Source: Leclercia sp. 29361 (lineage in GTDB: Bacteria; Pseudomonadota; Gammaproteobacteria; Enterobacterales; Enterobacteriaceae). From it: a stretch of DNA of 64,000 bases. Position 1 is the first letter of the stretch, and each line of letters begins with the position of its first letter. Positions 19,526 to 32,382 of this stretch are shown here, piece after piece. The stretch spans positions 3,596,001-3,660,000 of the forward strand of contig NZ_CP049786.1 in the NCBI RefSeq assembly GCF_011290365.1, written 5' to 3'. Made by a program: the position numbers and the translations under genes. The notes under the pieces are model-generated. The model searched no databases, had not been told where the DNA came from, and saw nothing but the letters and a program-made list of their open reading frames with translations.

Positions 19526-20959
19526 TCATTTCAGTGATTTTTCCGACTCAAGCGGCAGTTCGATGCGAAAACAGACATCGGTACGGTCGTCAGTGACAAG
19601 ATTAAGCTCTCCCTGCATACGACGAATACAGTCGCGGGCGATGCTCAGCCCCAGACCGCTTCCCTTAACCGCCCCTTTGCGTTGATGGCTCCCCTGGAAA
19701 AAGGGTTCGAAGATCATCGTTTTTTCATCGTCGGGGATCGGGTTTCCGGTGTTGGCGACATCGATACAGACGCGTGAGTCGCGCGTAAAACTGCGAACAT
19801 AAATGGTACCGGATTCAATGCCATAGTGCACCGCGTTGGAATAAAGATTATCCAGGACGCTCATCAGCAGCATGGGTTCGGCTAAACAGGCGGGCGTCGA
19901 GAGTGCCAGTTCAGTATGCATCATTTTAGCCCGGGCAGGCAGGCTGTGGGCGGAGAGCACCATATCCACCAGCGGCGCCAGCTCGACGCGCTCCAGCTCG
20001 GGGATGCCGTCGGCCAGCTTGCGGTTGTAGTCGAGCAGCTGCTCAATCAGCTTTTGCAGATTGCGGCTGCTGGCATCGAGGATCTCCACAATCTCCCCCT
20101 GCTCTGGCGTCAGCGGTCCGGCGACCTCATCAGCCAGCAGTTCGGTCCCCTCGCGCATGCTGGCGAGCGGGGTTTTCAGTTCATGGGAGATGTGGCGTAA
20201 AAACTGGTGGCGCTGGGATTCGAGCCACGCCAGCCGCTCTGAGAGCCAGATGATCCGTTGTCCGACCGAGCGCAACTCGCGCGGGCCGGTAAAGACTACG
20301 GTATTGCCCAGCGAGCGACCCTCCCCCAGCCGGTTGATCATCCGCTCGATGCCCTTGACCGGGCCGATGATCATGCGGGTGAAGAGCAGGACCAGCACCA
20401 GGCTGACCAGAAACAGCACCAGCGCCTGCCAGCCAAAGAACTGGCCGCGCTCGGCAATCTCCTGCTGGAGCTGCTGCCCGCGGGAGAAGATCACCGCCCG
20501 GGTCGCCTGCACCATCTCGGCGTTGGCATTGGCGAAGGCTTCCAGCCGCATGGCAGACATCGCATCGGGGCCGCTGTTAAGGCACTGGAGCTGCGCCAGG
20601 GCATTAATATCCTGGCGTAAGGCCTGATAGAGCTTGTCATCCGGCAATACCCCGGCATGGGCATCGAGCATTTCGCTGTAGCGCTTACGCTGATTTTGAT
20701 AGACGGTTGCCAGGGTTCGGTCGTCGAGGACGCAATACTGCCGGTAGCTGCGCTCCATCTCCAGCGCGGCATTGGTCATCGCCTCGCTGCGGCGGGCATC
20801 AATCAGGGTAGTACGGTTGGTGAGCGCCGCCTGGGCGCTGAGGGCGTTCAGGCTCTGCCATGCCTGCCATGCCAGGACCAGCAAAGGCAGCAGGATCAGC
20901 AGGAATGCCATCATGACTAACTGTCGCAAGGAGCGAGGGAAAACAGGCCAGCGTTTCAA
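19526..20959 (-). CDS. glrK: Sensor histidine kinase GlrK (QseE)
   Basis: A 477-residue membrane kinase: two transmembrane segments (about 12-32 and 176-195), a periplasmic helical sensor, HAMP, a dimerisation domain with H259 in HISHELKTPLASMREG, and an HATPase domain with N-box DNLYSNAVHYG and G-box GSGLGLSIA. It phosphorylates GlrR. The start is TTG at 20959, which agrees with the length and N terminus of the family. It is first in an operon with qseG and glrR. Confidence 0.96.
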   Translation of the reverse strand: MKRWPVFPRSLRQLVMMAFLLILLPLLVLAWQAWQSLNALSAQAALTNRTTLIDARRSEAMTNAALEMERSYRQYCVLDDRTLATVYQNQRKRYSEMLDAHAGVLPDDKLYQALRQDINALAQLQCLNSGPDAMSAMRLEAFANANAEMVQATRAVIFSRGQQLQQEIAERGQFFGWQALVLFLVSLVLVLLFTRMIIGPVKGIERMINRLGEGRSLGNTVVFTGPRELRSVGQRIIWLSERLAWLESQRHQFLRHISHELKTPLASMREGTELLADEVAGPLTPEQGEIVEILDASSRNLQKLIEQLLDYNRKLADGIPELERVELAPLVDMVLSAHSLPARAKMMHTELALSTPACLAEPMLLMSVLDNLYSNAVHYGIESGTIYVRSFTRDSRVCIDVANTGNPIPDDEKTMIFEPFFQGSHQRKGAVKGSGLGLSIARDCIRRMQGELNLVTDDRTDVCFRIELPLESEKSLK

Positions 20960-21019
20960 CGCATTACTCTCTGTCGCGAGGAGGTAAGAGGATGCTAGCT
21001 GGACAACCCTTCAGATACA

Positions 21020-21204
21020 ACAAAGCCGGGTTAAAAACCCGGCTTTGTTATGGAATGAGGCGGTGCCTAACTCGACGTTTCGCCCTGGGTCTGATAAAGC
21101 AACGCTATGATCAGTAGTTGGACGGCAGGCACCTTTTTGTGCGTCATTCGAAGTTTATGTAGCGCGTCCCGAAGGGGCTGACATAAGAGGGTGAATGAGC
21201 CACT
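21020..21204 (-). ncRNA. glmY: Small regulatory RNA GlmY
   Basis: About 185 nt. On the minus strand it begins AGTGGCTCATTCACC, contains GACGCACAAAAAGGTGCCTG and the GTCGAGTTAGGCACCGCC segment, and ends in the terminator hairpin AAAGCCGGG/CCCGGCTTT at 21022-21047; all of this matches my memory of E. coli GlmY. GlmY sequesters RapZ, which protects GlmZ and so raises glucosamine-6-phosphate synthase (GlmS) synthesis. It lies between glrK and purL as in E. coli. Confidence 0.93.
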
Positions 21205-21215
21205 GGTTATTATTA

Positions 21216-21231
21216 TGCAACAGATGTGCCA
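21216..21231 (-). promoter_or_regulatory. Sigma54 promoter of glmY
   Basis: TGGCAC-N5-TTGCA on the minus strand, the -24/-12 arrangement of sigma54 promoters, ends 12 bp before the GlmY 5' end. Confidence 0.9.
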
Positions 21232-21320
21232 GAATGCAAATAAAAATATTAAAGTGTTAATTTATATGATTTTTAATAGATACCAGCGGTAATTTCGGAT
21301 GGGATGATTTTCAGGCTATC

Positions 21321-21338
21321 TGTCGCTTATTAGCAACA
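21321..21338. promoter_or_regulatory. GlrR operator, promoter-proximal (one mismatch)
   Basis: TGTC-N10-AACA; differs at one base from TGTC-N10-GACA. It lies about 90 bp upstream of the sigma54 promoter. Confidence 0.6.
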
Positions 21339-21383
21339 CCCTTGCAGGGTTATTCTGGGTGCTATAAAAATCAACAGGTTAGG

Positions 21384-21401
21384 TGTCGCCAATTGGCGAC
21401 A
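21384..21401. promoter_or_regulatory. GlrR operator, middle
   Basis: A perfect TGTC-N10-GACA palindrome (TGTCGCCAATTGGCGACA). Confidence 0.82.
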
Positions 21402-21416
21402 CGACAATGTGAGGGT

Positions 21417-21434
21417 TGTCGCACATTTGCGACA
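21417..21434. promoter_or_regulatory. GlrR operator, distal
   Basis: TGTC-N10-GACA, 33 bp from the middle site, i.e. about three helical turns. Upstream activator binding followed by DNA looping to the sigma54 promoter is expected. Confidence 0.82.
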
Positions 21435-21443
21435 TTGGGGAAT

Positions 21444-21522
21444 GCCGGGCGGCACTGCGTTTGCCCGGCCTACAAAACCTCACTCGGCTTTTGTAGGCCC
21501 GGTAAGCGAAGCGCCACCGGGC
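21444..21522. repeat. REP pair (BIME) downstream of purL
   Basis: Two oppositely oriented REP units (GCCGGGCGGC...GCCCGGCCTAC and GTAGGCCCGG...GCGCCACCGGGC) lie between the GlrR sites and the purL stop. It probably forms the 3' end of the purL message. Confidence 0.75.
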
Positions 21523-21536
21523 ACAACAACGATCTC

Positions 21537-24500
21537 TTAACCCAACTGCTTACGCGCGTTGCGGAAGATACGCATCCACGGGCTGTCCTCGCCCCAGTTC
21601 TCCGGATGCCAGGAGTTGCTGACGGTGCGGAACACGCGCTCAGGGTGCGGCATCATCACCGTCACGCGACCGCTTTCGCTGGTCACTGCGGTGATCCCGT
21701 TGGCAGAGCCGTTCGGGTTCGCCGGGTAGGTCTGCGTGACTTTACCGAAGTTATCGACAAAGCGCAGCGCCACCAGGCCTTTGCTCTCCAGCTCCGCCAG
21801 GTGAGCGGCGTTACGCACTTCCACCTGCCCTTCACCGTGAGATACGGCGATTGGCATCTGCGATCCCACCATCCCTTGCAGCAGCAGAGATGGGCTCTGG
21901 GTCACTTCCACCAGGCTGAAACGCGCTTCGAAGCGGTCGGACTGGTTACGCACAAAGCGCGGCCAGGCTTCGCTGCCCGGGATCAGCTCGCGCAGGTTCG
22001 ACATCATCTGACAGCCGTTACAGACGCCCAGGGCCAGGGTCTGCGGACGGTGGAAGAAGGTTTCGAACTCGTCGCGGACGCGGTCGTTGAAGAGAATGGA
22101 TTTTGCCCAGCCCTCACCGGCTCCCAGCACGTCGCCGTAAGAGAAGCCGCCGCACGCCACCAGCGCCTGGAAATCAGCCAGACCGGTACGGCCTGCCAGC
22201 AGGTCGCTCATGTGCACGTCGATGGCATCGAAGCCCGCACGGTGGAAGGCTGCCGCCATCTCAACGTGGGAGTTGACGCCCTGCTCGCGCAGAACGGCCA
22301 CTTTCGGACGGGCGCTCTTCGCGATATACGGCGCGGCGATGTCTTCATTGATGTCGAAGGAGAGCTTCACGTTCAGGCCCGGATCGGTGTCGTTGGCTTT
22401 CGCCTCGTGCTCCTGATCGGCGCACGCCGGGTTGTCACGCAGACGCTGCATCTGCCAGGTGGTTTCTGCCCACCACATACGCAGCGTGGCGCGACTTTCG
22501 GCAAATACCGCCTGACCGTTGGATTCAATAACAAAGCGATCCCCGGTCACCGCTTTACCCAGATAGTGCACACAGTCACCCAGACCGTGCTGTGCCAGCA
22601 GGGCTTCTACCGCCTCGCGATCGGCAGCACGCACCTGAATTACCGCACCCAGCTCTTCGTTGAACAGCGCCGCCAGACGGTCGTCGCCCAGGCTGGCAAT
22701 GTTGGCTTCCACGCCGCAGTGGCCGGTGAAGGCCATCTCCGCCAGGGTAACCAGCAGGCCGCCGTCAGAACGGTCGTGGTAGGCCAGCAGTTTGCGTTGC
22801 GCCACCAGCGCCTGAATGGCGTCGTAGAAGCCTTTCAGCTGCGCTACGTCGCGTACGTCTGCCGCCTTGTCACCCAGTTGACGGTAAACCTGCGCCAGCG
22901 CGGTGGCACCCAGCGCGTTATGACCTTTACCCAGGTCAATCAGCAGCAGGGCGTTGTCTTCGGTAGAAAGCTGCGGAGTGATGGTATGACGCACATCTTC
23001 CACGCGGGCAAACGCAGTAATAACCAGCGACAGCGGAGAGGTCATCTCACGCTGCTCGCTGCCTTCCTGCCAGCGGGTCTTCATCGACATGGAGTCTTTA
23101 CCCACCGGAATGGTCAGACCCAGCGCCGGACAGAGCTCCTCACCCACCGCTTTCACCGCTTCGTACAGCCCGGCGTCTTCACCCGGGTGACCGGCTGCGG
23201 CCATCCAGTTCGCGGAGAGTTTGATGCGTTTGATGTCGCCAATCTGGGTGGCAGCGATGTTGGTCAGCGCTTCACCTACCGCCAGACGGGCAGAGGCGGC
23301 GAAGTCCAGCAGGGCAACCGGGGAGCGTTCGCCCAGCGCCATCGCTTCACCGTAGTAGCTGTCGAGGCTGGCGGTGGTCACCGCGCAGTTCGCCACCGGC
23401 ACCTGCCACGGGCCAACCATCTGATCGCGGGCAACCATGCCGGTCACGGTACGGTCGCCGATGGTGACGAGGAAGGTTTTCTCCGCCACGGCCGGGAGAT
23501 GCAGAACGCGGTTAACCGCCTCGGCAACGGTCACACCCTGCAGATCGAGGGCTTTGCCGCTGGCTTTGCGGGTCTGTACGTCGCGGGTCATCTTCGGCGT
23601 TTTACCCAACAGCACATCCAGCGGCAGGTCAATCGGCTGGTTGTCGAAATGGGTATCGCTCAGGGAGAGGTGCATCTCTTCGGTGGCTTCACCGATCACC
23701 GCGTACGGGGCGCGCTCGCGGCGGCACAGCTCATCGAACAGCGGCAGCTGATCCGGGGCCACCGCCAGCACGTAGCGCTCCTGGGATTCGTTACACCAGA
23801 TCTCCAGCGGGCTCATGCCTGGCTCATCGCTCAGGATGTCGCGCAGATTGAAGCGACCACCGCGGTTGCCGTCGCTCACCAGCTCCGGCATGGCGTTGGA
23901 GAGACCGCCCGCGCCGACGTCGTGAATGAACAGAATTGGGTTGGCGTCGCCCAGCTGCCAGCAGCGGTCGATCACTTCCTGGCAACGGCGCTCCATCTCC
24001 GGGTTATCGCGCTGTACGGAGGCAAAATCGAGATCCGCATCAGACTGGCCGGAGGCCATAGAGGAAGCCGCCCCGCCGCCCAGACCGATGTTCATCGCCG
24101 GGCCGCCGAGTACGATCAGCTTCGCACCCACCACGATCTCGCCTTTTTGCACGTGATCGGCGCGGATGTTGCCGATCCCGCCCGCCAGCATGATCGGTTT
24201 GTGGTAGCCGCGCAGCTCTTCGCCGTTGTGGCTCTCCACTTTCTCTTCGTAGGTACGGAAATAACCGTTCAGGGCCGGACGACCAAATTCGTTGTTAAAC
24301 GCCGCGCCGCCCAGCGGGCCGTCGGTCATGATATCAAGCGCAGTCACAATGCGCTCCGGCTTACCGAAGTCCTCTTCCCATGGCTGTTCAAAGCCCGGAA
24401 TACGCAGGTTGGAAACGGAGAAGCCCACCAGACCCGCTTTTGGTTTTGCCCCACGACCGGTAGCGCCTTCGTCACGGATTTCGCCGCCGGAACCGGTCGC

Positions 24501-25424
24501 TGCACCCGGCCACGGCGAGATCGCCGTCGGGTGGTTATGGGTTTCGACCTTCATCAGGATATGCGCAGGCTCCTGATGGAAGTCATAGCGCCCTGCTTCG
24601 CGATCGGCGAAGAAGCGGCCCACCTCGGAACCTTCCATCACCGCAGCGTTGTCTTTATAAGCAGACAGCACGTGGTCAGGGGTTTTCTCCATGGTGTTTT
24701 TGATCATTTTGAACAGCGACTTCGGCTGCTGCTCGCCGTCGATAACCCAGTCGGCGTTGAAGATCTTGTGGCGGCAGTGCTCGGAGTTCGCCTGGGCGAA
24801 CATATAGAGTTCGATGTCGTTCGGGTTGCGGTTGAGCTTAACGAACGCGTCCTGCAGGTAGTCGATTTCATCTTCCGCCAGCGCCAGGCCCAGACGAAGG
24901 TTGGCATCAATCAGCGCCTGACGGCCTTCCCCCAGCAGGTCCACGCTCTGGACGGGGGCTGGCTGGTGGTGGGAGAAGAGCTGCTGCGCGTCGTCCAGAG
25001 AGGCAAACACGCTCTCCATCATGCGGTCGTGCAGTTCGGTTGCCACAACGACCCACTGCGCGTCAGTCAGGGTAGAGGCTTCAACGTAATACGCCACGCC
25101 GCGCTCCAGACGGTCAATCTGGCTCAGACCACAGTTGCGGGCGATATCGGTTGCTTTAGAAGACCAGGGGGAGATGGTGCCCGGACGAGGCGTAACCAGC
25201 AGAAGTTTACCGTTTGGGGTATGGCTGCTCAGGCTAGGGCCATACTTCAGCAGGCGTTCAAGCCGGACCAAATCCTCTGCCGTTAAGGGAGCATTCAGGT
25301 CAGCAAAATGGACATACTCAGCGTAAATATTGCTTACCGGAAGGTCGGCCGCCTGAAAACGTGCCAGCAGTTTGTTGATACGGAAGGCAGACAGTGCAGG
25401 CGAACCACGCAGAATTTCCATCAT
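21537..25424 (-). CDS. purL: Phosphoribosylformylglycinamidine synthase
   Basis: A 1295-residue large-type PurL: FGAM synthetase domain plus a C-terminal glutamine amidotransferase with nucleophile Cys in [12 protein letters not shown] and His/Glu near the C terminus ([10 protein letters not shown]). It converts FGAR, ATP and glutamine to FGAM in purine synthesis. The start is the ATG at 25424 (first of two adjacent Met codons), which gives exactly the E. coli length; the open frame upstream is unsupported. A PurR box lies about 90 bp before the start. Confidence 0.98.
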   Translation of the reverse strand: MMEILRGSPALSAFRINKLLARFQAADLPVSNIYAEYVHFADLNAPLTAEDLVRLERLLKYGPSLSSHTPNGKLLLVTPRPGTISPWSSKATDIARNCGLSQIDRLERGVAYYVEASTLTDAQWVVVATELHDRMMESVFASLDDAQQLFSHHQPAPVQSVDLLGEGRQALIDANLRLGLALAEDEIDYLQDAFVKLNRNPNDIELYMFAQANSEHCRHKIFNADWVIDGEQQPKSLFKMIKNTMEKTPDHVLSAYKDNAAVMEGSEVGRFFADREAGRYDFHQEPAHILMKVETHNHPTAISPWPGAATGSGGEIRDEGATGRGAKPKAGLVGFSVSNLRIPGFEQPWEEDFGKPERIVTALDIMTDGPLGGAAFNNEFGRPALNGYFRTYEEKVESHNGEELRGYHKPIMLAGGIGNIRADHVQKGEIVVGAKLIVLGGPAMNIGLGGGAASSMASGQSDADLDFASVQRDNPEMERRCQEVIDRCWQLGDANPILFIHDVGAGGLSNAMPELVSDGNRGGRFNLRDILSDEPGMSPLEIWCNESQERYVLAVAPDQLPLFDELCRRERAPYAVIGEATEEMHLSLSDTHFDNQPIDLPLDVLLGKTPKMTRDVQTRKASGKALDLQGVTVAEAVNRVLHLPAVAEKTFLVTIGDRTVTGMVARDQMVGPWQVPVANCAVTTASLDSYYGEAMALGERSPVALLDFAASARLAVGEALTNIAATQIGDIKRIKLSANWMAAAGHPGEDAGLYEAVKAVGEELCPALGLTIPVGKDSMSMKTRWQEGSEQREMTSPLSLVITAFARVEDVRHTITPQLSTEDNALLLIDLGKGHNALGATALAQVYRQLGDKAADVRDVAQLKGFYDAIQALVAQRKLLAYHDRSDGGLLVTLAEMAFTGHCGVEANIASLGDDRLAALFNEELGAVIQVRAADREAVEALLAQHGLGDCVHYLGKAVTGDRFVIESNGQAVFAESRATLRMWWAETTWQMQRLRDNPACADQEHEAKANDTDPGLNVKLSFDINEDIAAPYIAKSARPKVAVLREQGVNSHVEMAAAFHRAGFDAIDVHMSDLLAGRTGLADFQALVACGGFSYGDVLGAGEGWAKSILFNDRVRDEFETFFHRPQTLALGVCNGCQMMSNLRELIPGSEAWPRFVRNQSDRFEARFSLVEVTQSPSLLLQGMVGSQMPIAVSHGEGQVEVRNAAHLAELESKGLVALRFVDNFGKVTQTYPANPNGSANGITAVTSESGRVTVMMPHPERVFRTVSNSWHPENWGEDSPWMRIFRNARKQLG

Positions 25425-25511
25425 AAGTCTCTCGTCTTCGAAGCGCCGGAGGCGCTTACAGTGTGCGCAAGGGGGGAAAACGGGCGCCATTATAGTGGAT
25501 CCTGAGCGCCG

Positions 25512-25527
25512 ACGAAACCGTTTGCGT
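25512..25527. promoter_or_regulatory. PurR box of purL
   Basis: On the minus strand ACGCAAACGGTTTCGT, an almost ideal 16-bp PurR operator, in the purL/mltF divergent region; implies purine repression of purL. Confidence 0.9.
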
Positions 25528-25692
25528 CGTAATAAAATCGACGCCGTCATTTAACCATTGGTGTTGCCTATCCCGCTAATAAGTTGCCAAGTGGCGTAAC
25601 TTTACGCAAAATGCCGCGAAATCTTTGGTAATACTTGTTTTTACTGTGGCGACGACAAAGCAGAATAATAGACAGCGCATAGAATCAACTTA

Positions 25693-27682
<1,990 letters not shown>

Positions 27683-27700
27683 CTATGCATAATCACAAAA

Positions 27701-28336
27701 TCATTCCAGTTGCTGAAGTTCGCCAAGGGGCGTGACGCGCCAGCGGTGCTGGCAGAAGTACAGGAGGGGGTTATCCTGCTTGCTGTCGCTGTAGCCGCTG
27801 TAGAGGCGCAGCGGGGTACCAATTTTCTTCTCCAGCTGCACCACCTTCTCGTGGCCGAGGCAGCGCATGGTCAGCACCCAGCCACCGTATGCGCGCCCCA
27901 TCTGGGTGGCGATCAGGTTGACGCGTGGCAGCCAGGGGGTATCGAAATAGACCTGCTCCACCAGCGACTGCGGCGAGCCGGTAATCAGCCAGATGTCAGC
28001 ATCGTTGGCGTTGAGGTAGTTGGTGAGCCGCTCCTGCACCACCGGGAAGGCGGTGACATGCCCGCGAAACCAGCTGACAAACTCTTTCTCCAGCTGTTTA
28101 AGGCGCGCTTCGCTGTGGCCGAAGGTGCAGCCCCACAGCAGCAGGCTCATCGGCCAGCGGGCGGCGCGGCCTTTAACCAGCAACACGCCGCCGATGATGG
28201 GCAACAGAGGCAACACGAGCAGGGCATTCAGGGGTTGTCGGCGCAGTAAATAGCGCATAAATGTGCCGAACATATCCTGCTGATGCAGCGTTCCGTCCAG
28301 ATCAAAAAAGACTACGCGACGCTCGTGATTGGCCAA
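27701..28336 (-). CDS. pgpC: Phosphatidylglycerophosphatase C
   Basis: A 211-residue HAD-superfamily membrane-associated phosphatase that dephosphorylates phosphatidylglycerol phosphate. Motif I FFDLDGTLHQQD and motif II TGSPQ are visible, and a hydrophobic segment lies at about 36-55. The start is TTG at 28336, agreeing with the E. coli length. It follows the PTS EIIBC gene by 3 bp and is probably co-transcribed with it. Confidence 0.95.
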   Translation of the reverse strand: MANHERRVVFFDLDGTLHQQDMFGTFMRYLLRRQPLNALLVLPLLPIIGGVLLVKGRAARWPMSLLLWGCTFGHSEARLKQLEKEFVSWFRGHVTAFPVVQERLTNYLNANDADIWLITGSPQSLVEQVYFDTPWLPRVNLIATQMGRAYGGWVLTMRCLGHEKVVQLEKKIGTPLRLYSGYSDSKQDNPLLYFCQHRWRVTPLGELQQLE

Positions 28337-28339
28337 ACC

Positions 28340-29692
28340 TTACTCCTCTGGATCAGTAAACCCTAACAGCCAGGTAAACAGGAACCCGGCGATAACCGCT
28401 ACCAGATAGCCTAACAGATAGAGCATGACTTTTCCGGTCACGATGGTTAATGCCAGCGGTAATCCGGAAATACCGAAGGTAATAACGGTAGCCACTTTCC
28501 AGTAACTGATGAGCGCCCCACCGACCGCACCACCAAGACAGGCACCGATAAACGGCTTGCCCAGCGGCAGGGTAACGCCGAAGATCAGCGGTTCACCGAT
28601 CCCCAGCAGCCCGACCGGCAGCGCCCCTTTGATGACCTTTTTCAGGCGTTCATTCCGGGTTTTCATCAGCACCGCAATTGCCGCGCCGATCTGCCCGACA
28701 CCGGCCATCGCCAGAATAGGCAGCAGCGCGTTATAACCATGCGCCTGCACCAGCTCAACGTGGATAGGCACCAGGCCCTGATGTAAGCCGGTCAACACCA
28801 GCGGCAGGAAGGTGCCCGACAATACCCCACCCACCAGGAAGCCACCGCGATCGATAGCCCAGGAGGCGCCATGGGCAATGGATTCCGAGATCACGCCACC
28901 CAGCGGTTGCAGGGCGATAATCGCCACGCTGCCGGTGATTAAGGTTGTCAGCAGCGGATTAAAGATCAGCTCCAGCGAGCCCGGCAGGAGGTTGCGCAGC
29001 CGTTTCTCGATCCAGCACATCAACACCACTACCAGCAGCACGGCGATCACCCCACCCCGCCCAGGCTGCAGCGCTTCACCAAACAGAGTGATTTGCGCCA
29101 GCTGTGGGCTGGAGAGGATCCCCGCCATCACCCCGCCCATTGCCAGCGAGCCGCCGAACACTTTGGCGGTGTTGACCCCCACCAGAATGTTCATGATGGC
29201 GAAGACCGCACTGCCGAAAATGCCGAGGATCCCCAGCAGGTTTGGGTAGTGGGTCGCGAAGTCGCCGACAATGTCCGGGCGTTTCAGGATATTGATGATC
29301 CCGGTGATCAGCCCCGAGGCAATAAAGGCCGGGATCAGCGGAATAAAGACGTTGGCCAGCTGGCGCAGCGCGTCGCTCATCGGGGCTTTGTATTTGGCCT
29401 TCACCTGAGCTTTGGTACGTTCGGCATCATCCATCACCGCCCCGCCCATCAGGGAACGCATAGCGTCCACTACCTGCGCAGCCTTGCCAGGGCCGACGAT
29501 CAGCTGGTGCTGCTCCCCCTGCTTCACGTAGCCGCTGACCCCGGGCAGTTTTTTCAGCCGCGCCAGATCGAGCTTGTCATCATCCTGAACTTCCACCCGC
29601 ACCCGCGTCATGCAGTTTTCCAGACGCAGAATGTTGTTCTCCCCGCCAATACCCGCAAGGATATCGCTGGCGAGGGCTGCTGTTTTTTCCAT
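28340..29692 (-). CDS. PTS transporter subunit EIIBC, putative amino-sugar (MurNAc-type) specificity
   Basis: A 450-residue permease with an N-terminal EIIB domain (phospho-cysteine C27 in ENCMTRVRV) and an EIIC domain with about 10 hydrophobic segments and the family motif GIGEPLIFGVTLPL. There is no EIIA domain, so phosphoryl transfer from a separate EIIA(Glc) (Crr) is expected. Ten bases separate it from murQ, which indicates uptake of MurNAc or a related ether-linked amino sugar as the 6-phosphate. It differs substantially from E. coli MurP as I recall it, so I do not assign that symbol. Confidence 0.88.
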   Translation of the reverse strand: MEKTAALASDILAGIGGENNILRLENCMTRVRVEVQDDDKLDLARLKKLPGVSGYVKQGEQHQLIVGPGKAAQVVDAMRSLMGGAVMDDAERTKAQVKAKYKAPMSDALRQLANVFIPLIPAFIASGLITGIINILKRPDIVGDFATHYPNLLGILGIFGSAVFAIMNILVGVNTAKVFGGSLAMGGVMAGILSSPQLAQITLFGEALQPGRGGVIAVLLVVVLMCWIEKRLRNLLPGSLELIFNPLLTTLITGSVAIIALQPLGGVISESIAHGASWAIDRGGFLVGGVLSGTFLPLVLTGLHQGLVPIHVELVQAHGYNALLPILAMAGVGQIGAAIAVLMKTRNERLKKVIKGALPVGLLGIGEPLIFGVTLPLGKPFIGACLGGAVGGALISYWKVATVITFGISGLPLALTIVTGKVMLYLLGYLVAVIAGFLFTWLLGFTDPEE

Positions 29693-29702
29693 GTACGCCT
29701 CT

Positions 29703-30596
29703 TTAGTTTTCTAATGCCGCACGTAAGAATCCCTGATGCGCGTCGAGTCTGGCGCGCGCGGCTGCGGCATCCAGCCCGCTTAAGATCATCAGAATGGCCG
29801 GTTTGACGTCATATCCGGTCTGTTTCAACACCTCTTCTGCCTCGTCGCGGGTGGTGCCGGTGGCTTCCACCACCATGCGGCAGGCCCGGTCGATGAGCTT
29901 CACGTTGGTAGCTTTCATGTCCACCATCAGGTTCTGGTAGACCTTGCCAAACTTCACCATCGCCCCGGTGGAGATCATGTTCAGCACCAGCTTTTGCGCG
30001 GTGCCGGATTTCAGGCGGGTGGAGCCGGTCAACGCCTCCGGGCCGACAACCGGCGAGATGGCGATCGCGGCGACCTGGGCAATGGGTGAGCCCGGGTTAC
30101 AGGAGATTGCCACGGTGGTGCAGCCGGTCTGGTTCGCGTACTCGAGGCCGCCAATTACGTACGGCGTGCGCCCGGAGGCAGCCAGCCCGACCACCAGGTC
30201 CTGCGCGGTCAGGTTGAGAGCTTTAAGATCGTCTTCGCCGAGCTGTTTGCTGTCCTCGGCCCCTTCCACCGCTTTTAGCAGCGCTCCCGGTCCACCGGCA
30301 ATCAGGCCGATGACCAGACCATGCGGGACGCCAAAGGTTGGCGGGCATTCAGAGGCATCCAGCACGCCAAGACGCCCGCTGGTGCCCGCCCCCATGTAGA
30401 TGATACGCCCGCCCGCTTTCAGCGCGGCGGCGGCGGCATCCACGGCTTTCGCTACCTCGGGTAATGTCTCTTTCACTGCCTGCGCGACCAGCGTATCCTG
30501 TTGGTTAAAGCGATTAACCAGGTCAAGCGTGGAGAGCGCGTCGAGATCCAGGGTCTGTGGATTGCGGGATTCTGATACCAGTGAGCCGAGATTCAT
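29703..30596 (-). CDS. murQ: N-acetylmuramic acid 6-phosphate etherase
   Basis: A 297-residue SIS-domain lyase that splits MurNAc-6-P into GlcNAc-6-P and D-lactate, allowing cell-wall sugar recovery. Active-site E83 (ASECPPTFG) and E114 (EGAED) and the phosphate-binding GAGTSGRLG loop are present. It is first in a murQ-EIIBC operon divergent from the RpiR-type regulator yfhH. Confidence 0.96.
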   Translation of the reverse strand: MNLGSLVSESRNPQTLDLDALSTLDLVNRFNQQDTLVAQAVKETLPEVAKAVDAAAAALKAGGRIIYMGAGTSGRLGVLDASECPPTFGVPHGLVIGLIAGGPGALLKAVEGAEDSKQLGEDDLKALNLTAQDLVVGLAASGRTPYVIGGLEYANQTGCTTVAISCNPGSPIAQVAAIAISPVVGPEALTGSTRLKSGTAQKLVLNMISTGAMVKFGKVYQNLMVDMKATNVKLIDRACRMVVEATGTTRDEAEEVLKQTGYDVKPAILMILSGLDAAAARARLDAHQGFLRAALEN

Positions 30597-30637
30597 TTTT
30601 TTGTGCCTCTAGAATTTTTAATTCATAATAGTCGCAT

Positions 30638-30660
30638 TATAATGGAATATAAAATTCATT
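30638..30660. promoter_or_regulatory. Shared promoter/operator region of murQ and yfhH
   Basis: TATAAT occurs on both strands within a symmetrical ATTATAAT at 30636-30643, and a dyad GAAT-ATAAA-ATTC follows at 30645-30657. The arrangement could serve divergent transcription under YfhH control. No good -35 hexamers were found. Confidence 0.35.
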
Positions 30661-30714
30661 CAGGCGAGCAGAATTCGCATTTGCTGCAGTCATCACATTT
30701 CGCCAGGAGTCTTT

Positions 30715-31563
30715 ATGAACTGTTTAATTCGTATCCGCCAGCGATACGCGGGCTTTGCCCAGAGCGATAAAAAACTGGCGGACTTTTTACTTACCCAGCC
30801 CGATCGTGCCCGCCATTTAAGCTCCCAGCAGCTGGCAAGCGAGGCGGGCGTGAGCCAGTCCAGCGTGGTGAAATTCGCGCAAAAAATTGGCTTTAAAGGT
30901 TTTCCGGCGCTGAAGCTGGCGCTGAGTGAAGCCCTGGCCAGCAATCCGAATCCGCAGTCCATGCCGGTGCACAACCAGATCCGCGGCGACGATCCGATGC
31001 GCCTGGTGGGCGAAAAGCTGATCAAGGAGAAAGTTGCGGCGATGCACGCCACGCTGGACGTGAACAGCGAGGAGAAACTGCTGGAGAGCGTCGCCATGCT
31101 GCACGCGGCCCGGCGGGTGATCCTCACCGGGATCGGCGCGTCCGGGCTGGTGGCGCGCAATTTTGGCTGGAAGCTGAATAAGATCGGTCTGATCGCCATT
31201 GTCGAACAGGATATGCATGCCCTGCTGGCCACCGTGCAGGCGATGGCGCCTGACGATCTGCTGCTGGCTATCTCCTATTCCGGCGAACGTCGGGAGATTA
31301 ACCTTGCCGCCGATGAAACCTTGCGCGTGGGCGGGAAAATTCTGGCGATCACCGGCTTTACCCCCAATGCGCTGCAGCAGCGGGCCACCCGCTGTCTTTA
31401 CACCATTGCCGAAGAGCAGGCCACCCGCAGCGCGGCGATCTCCTCCACCAGCGCGCAGATGCTGCTGACCGATCTGCTGTTTATGGCGCTGGTTCAACAG
31501 GATCTGGAGCGGGCTCCGGAACGCATTCGCCACAGTGAGGCGCTGGTAAAAAAGTTGGTTTGA
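30715..31563 (+). CDS. yfhH: RpiR-family transcription regulator YfhH
   Basis: A 282-residue regulator: N-terminal RpiR helix-turn-helix (about 1-77; LASEAGVSQSSVVKFAQKIG) and a sugar-phosphate-binding SIS domain (about 120-255; TGIGASGLVARNF, AISYSGERRE). It is close to E. coli YfhH along its full length. Its ligand is probably a sugar phosphate. Divergence from murQ-EIIBC suggests these genes are its targets, and MurNAc-6-P is the obvious candidate ligand. CAGGAGT precedes the ATG. Confidence 0.93.
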   Translation: MNCLIRIRQRYAGFAQSDKKLADFLLTQPDRARHLSSQQLASEAGVSQSSVVKFAQKIGFKGFPALKLALSEALASNPNPQSMPVHNQIRGDDPMRLVGEKLIKEKVAAMHATLDVNSEEKLLESVAMLHAARRVILTGIGASGLVARNFGWKLNKIGLIAIVEQDMHALLATVQAMAPDDLLLAISYSGERREINLAADETLRVGGKILAITGFTPNALQQRATRCLYTIAEEQATRSAAISSTSAQMLLTDLLFMALVQQDLERAPERIRHSEALVKKLV

Positions 31564-31587
31564 GCAGAGAATGCGCGTATATACACG

Positions 31588-32381
<794 letters not shown>

Positions 32382-32382
<1 letters not shown>

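Noticed and set aside
21232-21320. IHF site between the glmY promoter and GlrR operators
   Set aside because: The region is A/T-rich and IHF would suit sigma54 looping, but I could not find a sequence fitting the consensus without mismatches in key positions.
21342-25286. Very long open frame (over 1300 codons) on the plus strand opposite purL
   Set aside because: Mirror of a GC-rich, conserved purL; composition is typical of an antisense shadow (His/Arg/Gln-rich, no recognisable domain). purL accounts fully for the region.
28340-29692. Naming the EIIBC gene murP
   Set aside because: Linked to murQ, but sequence similarity to E. coli MurP as I recall it is limited to general EIIBC motifs; substrate not proven.
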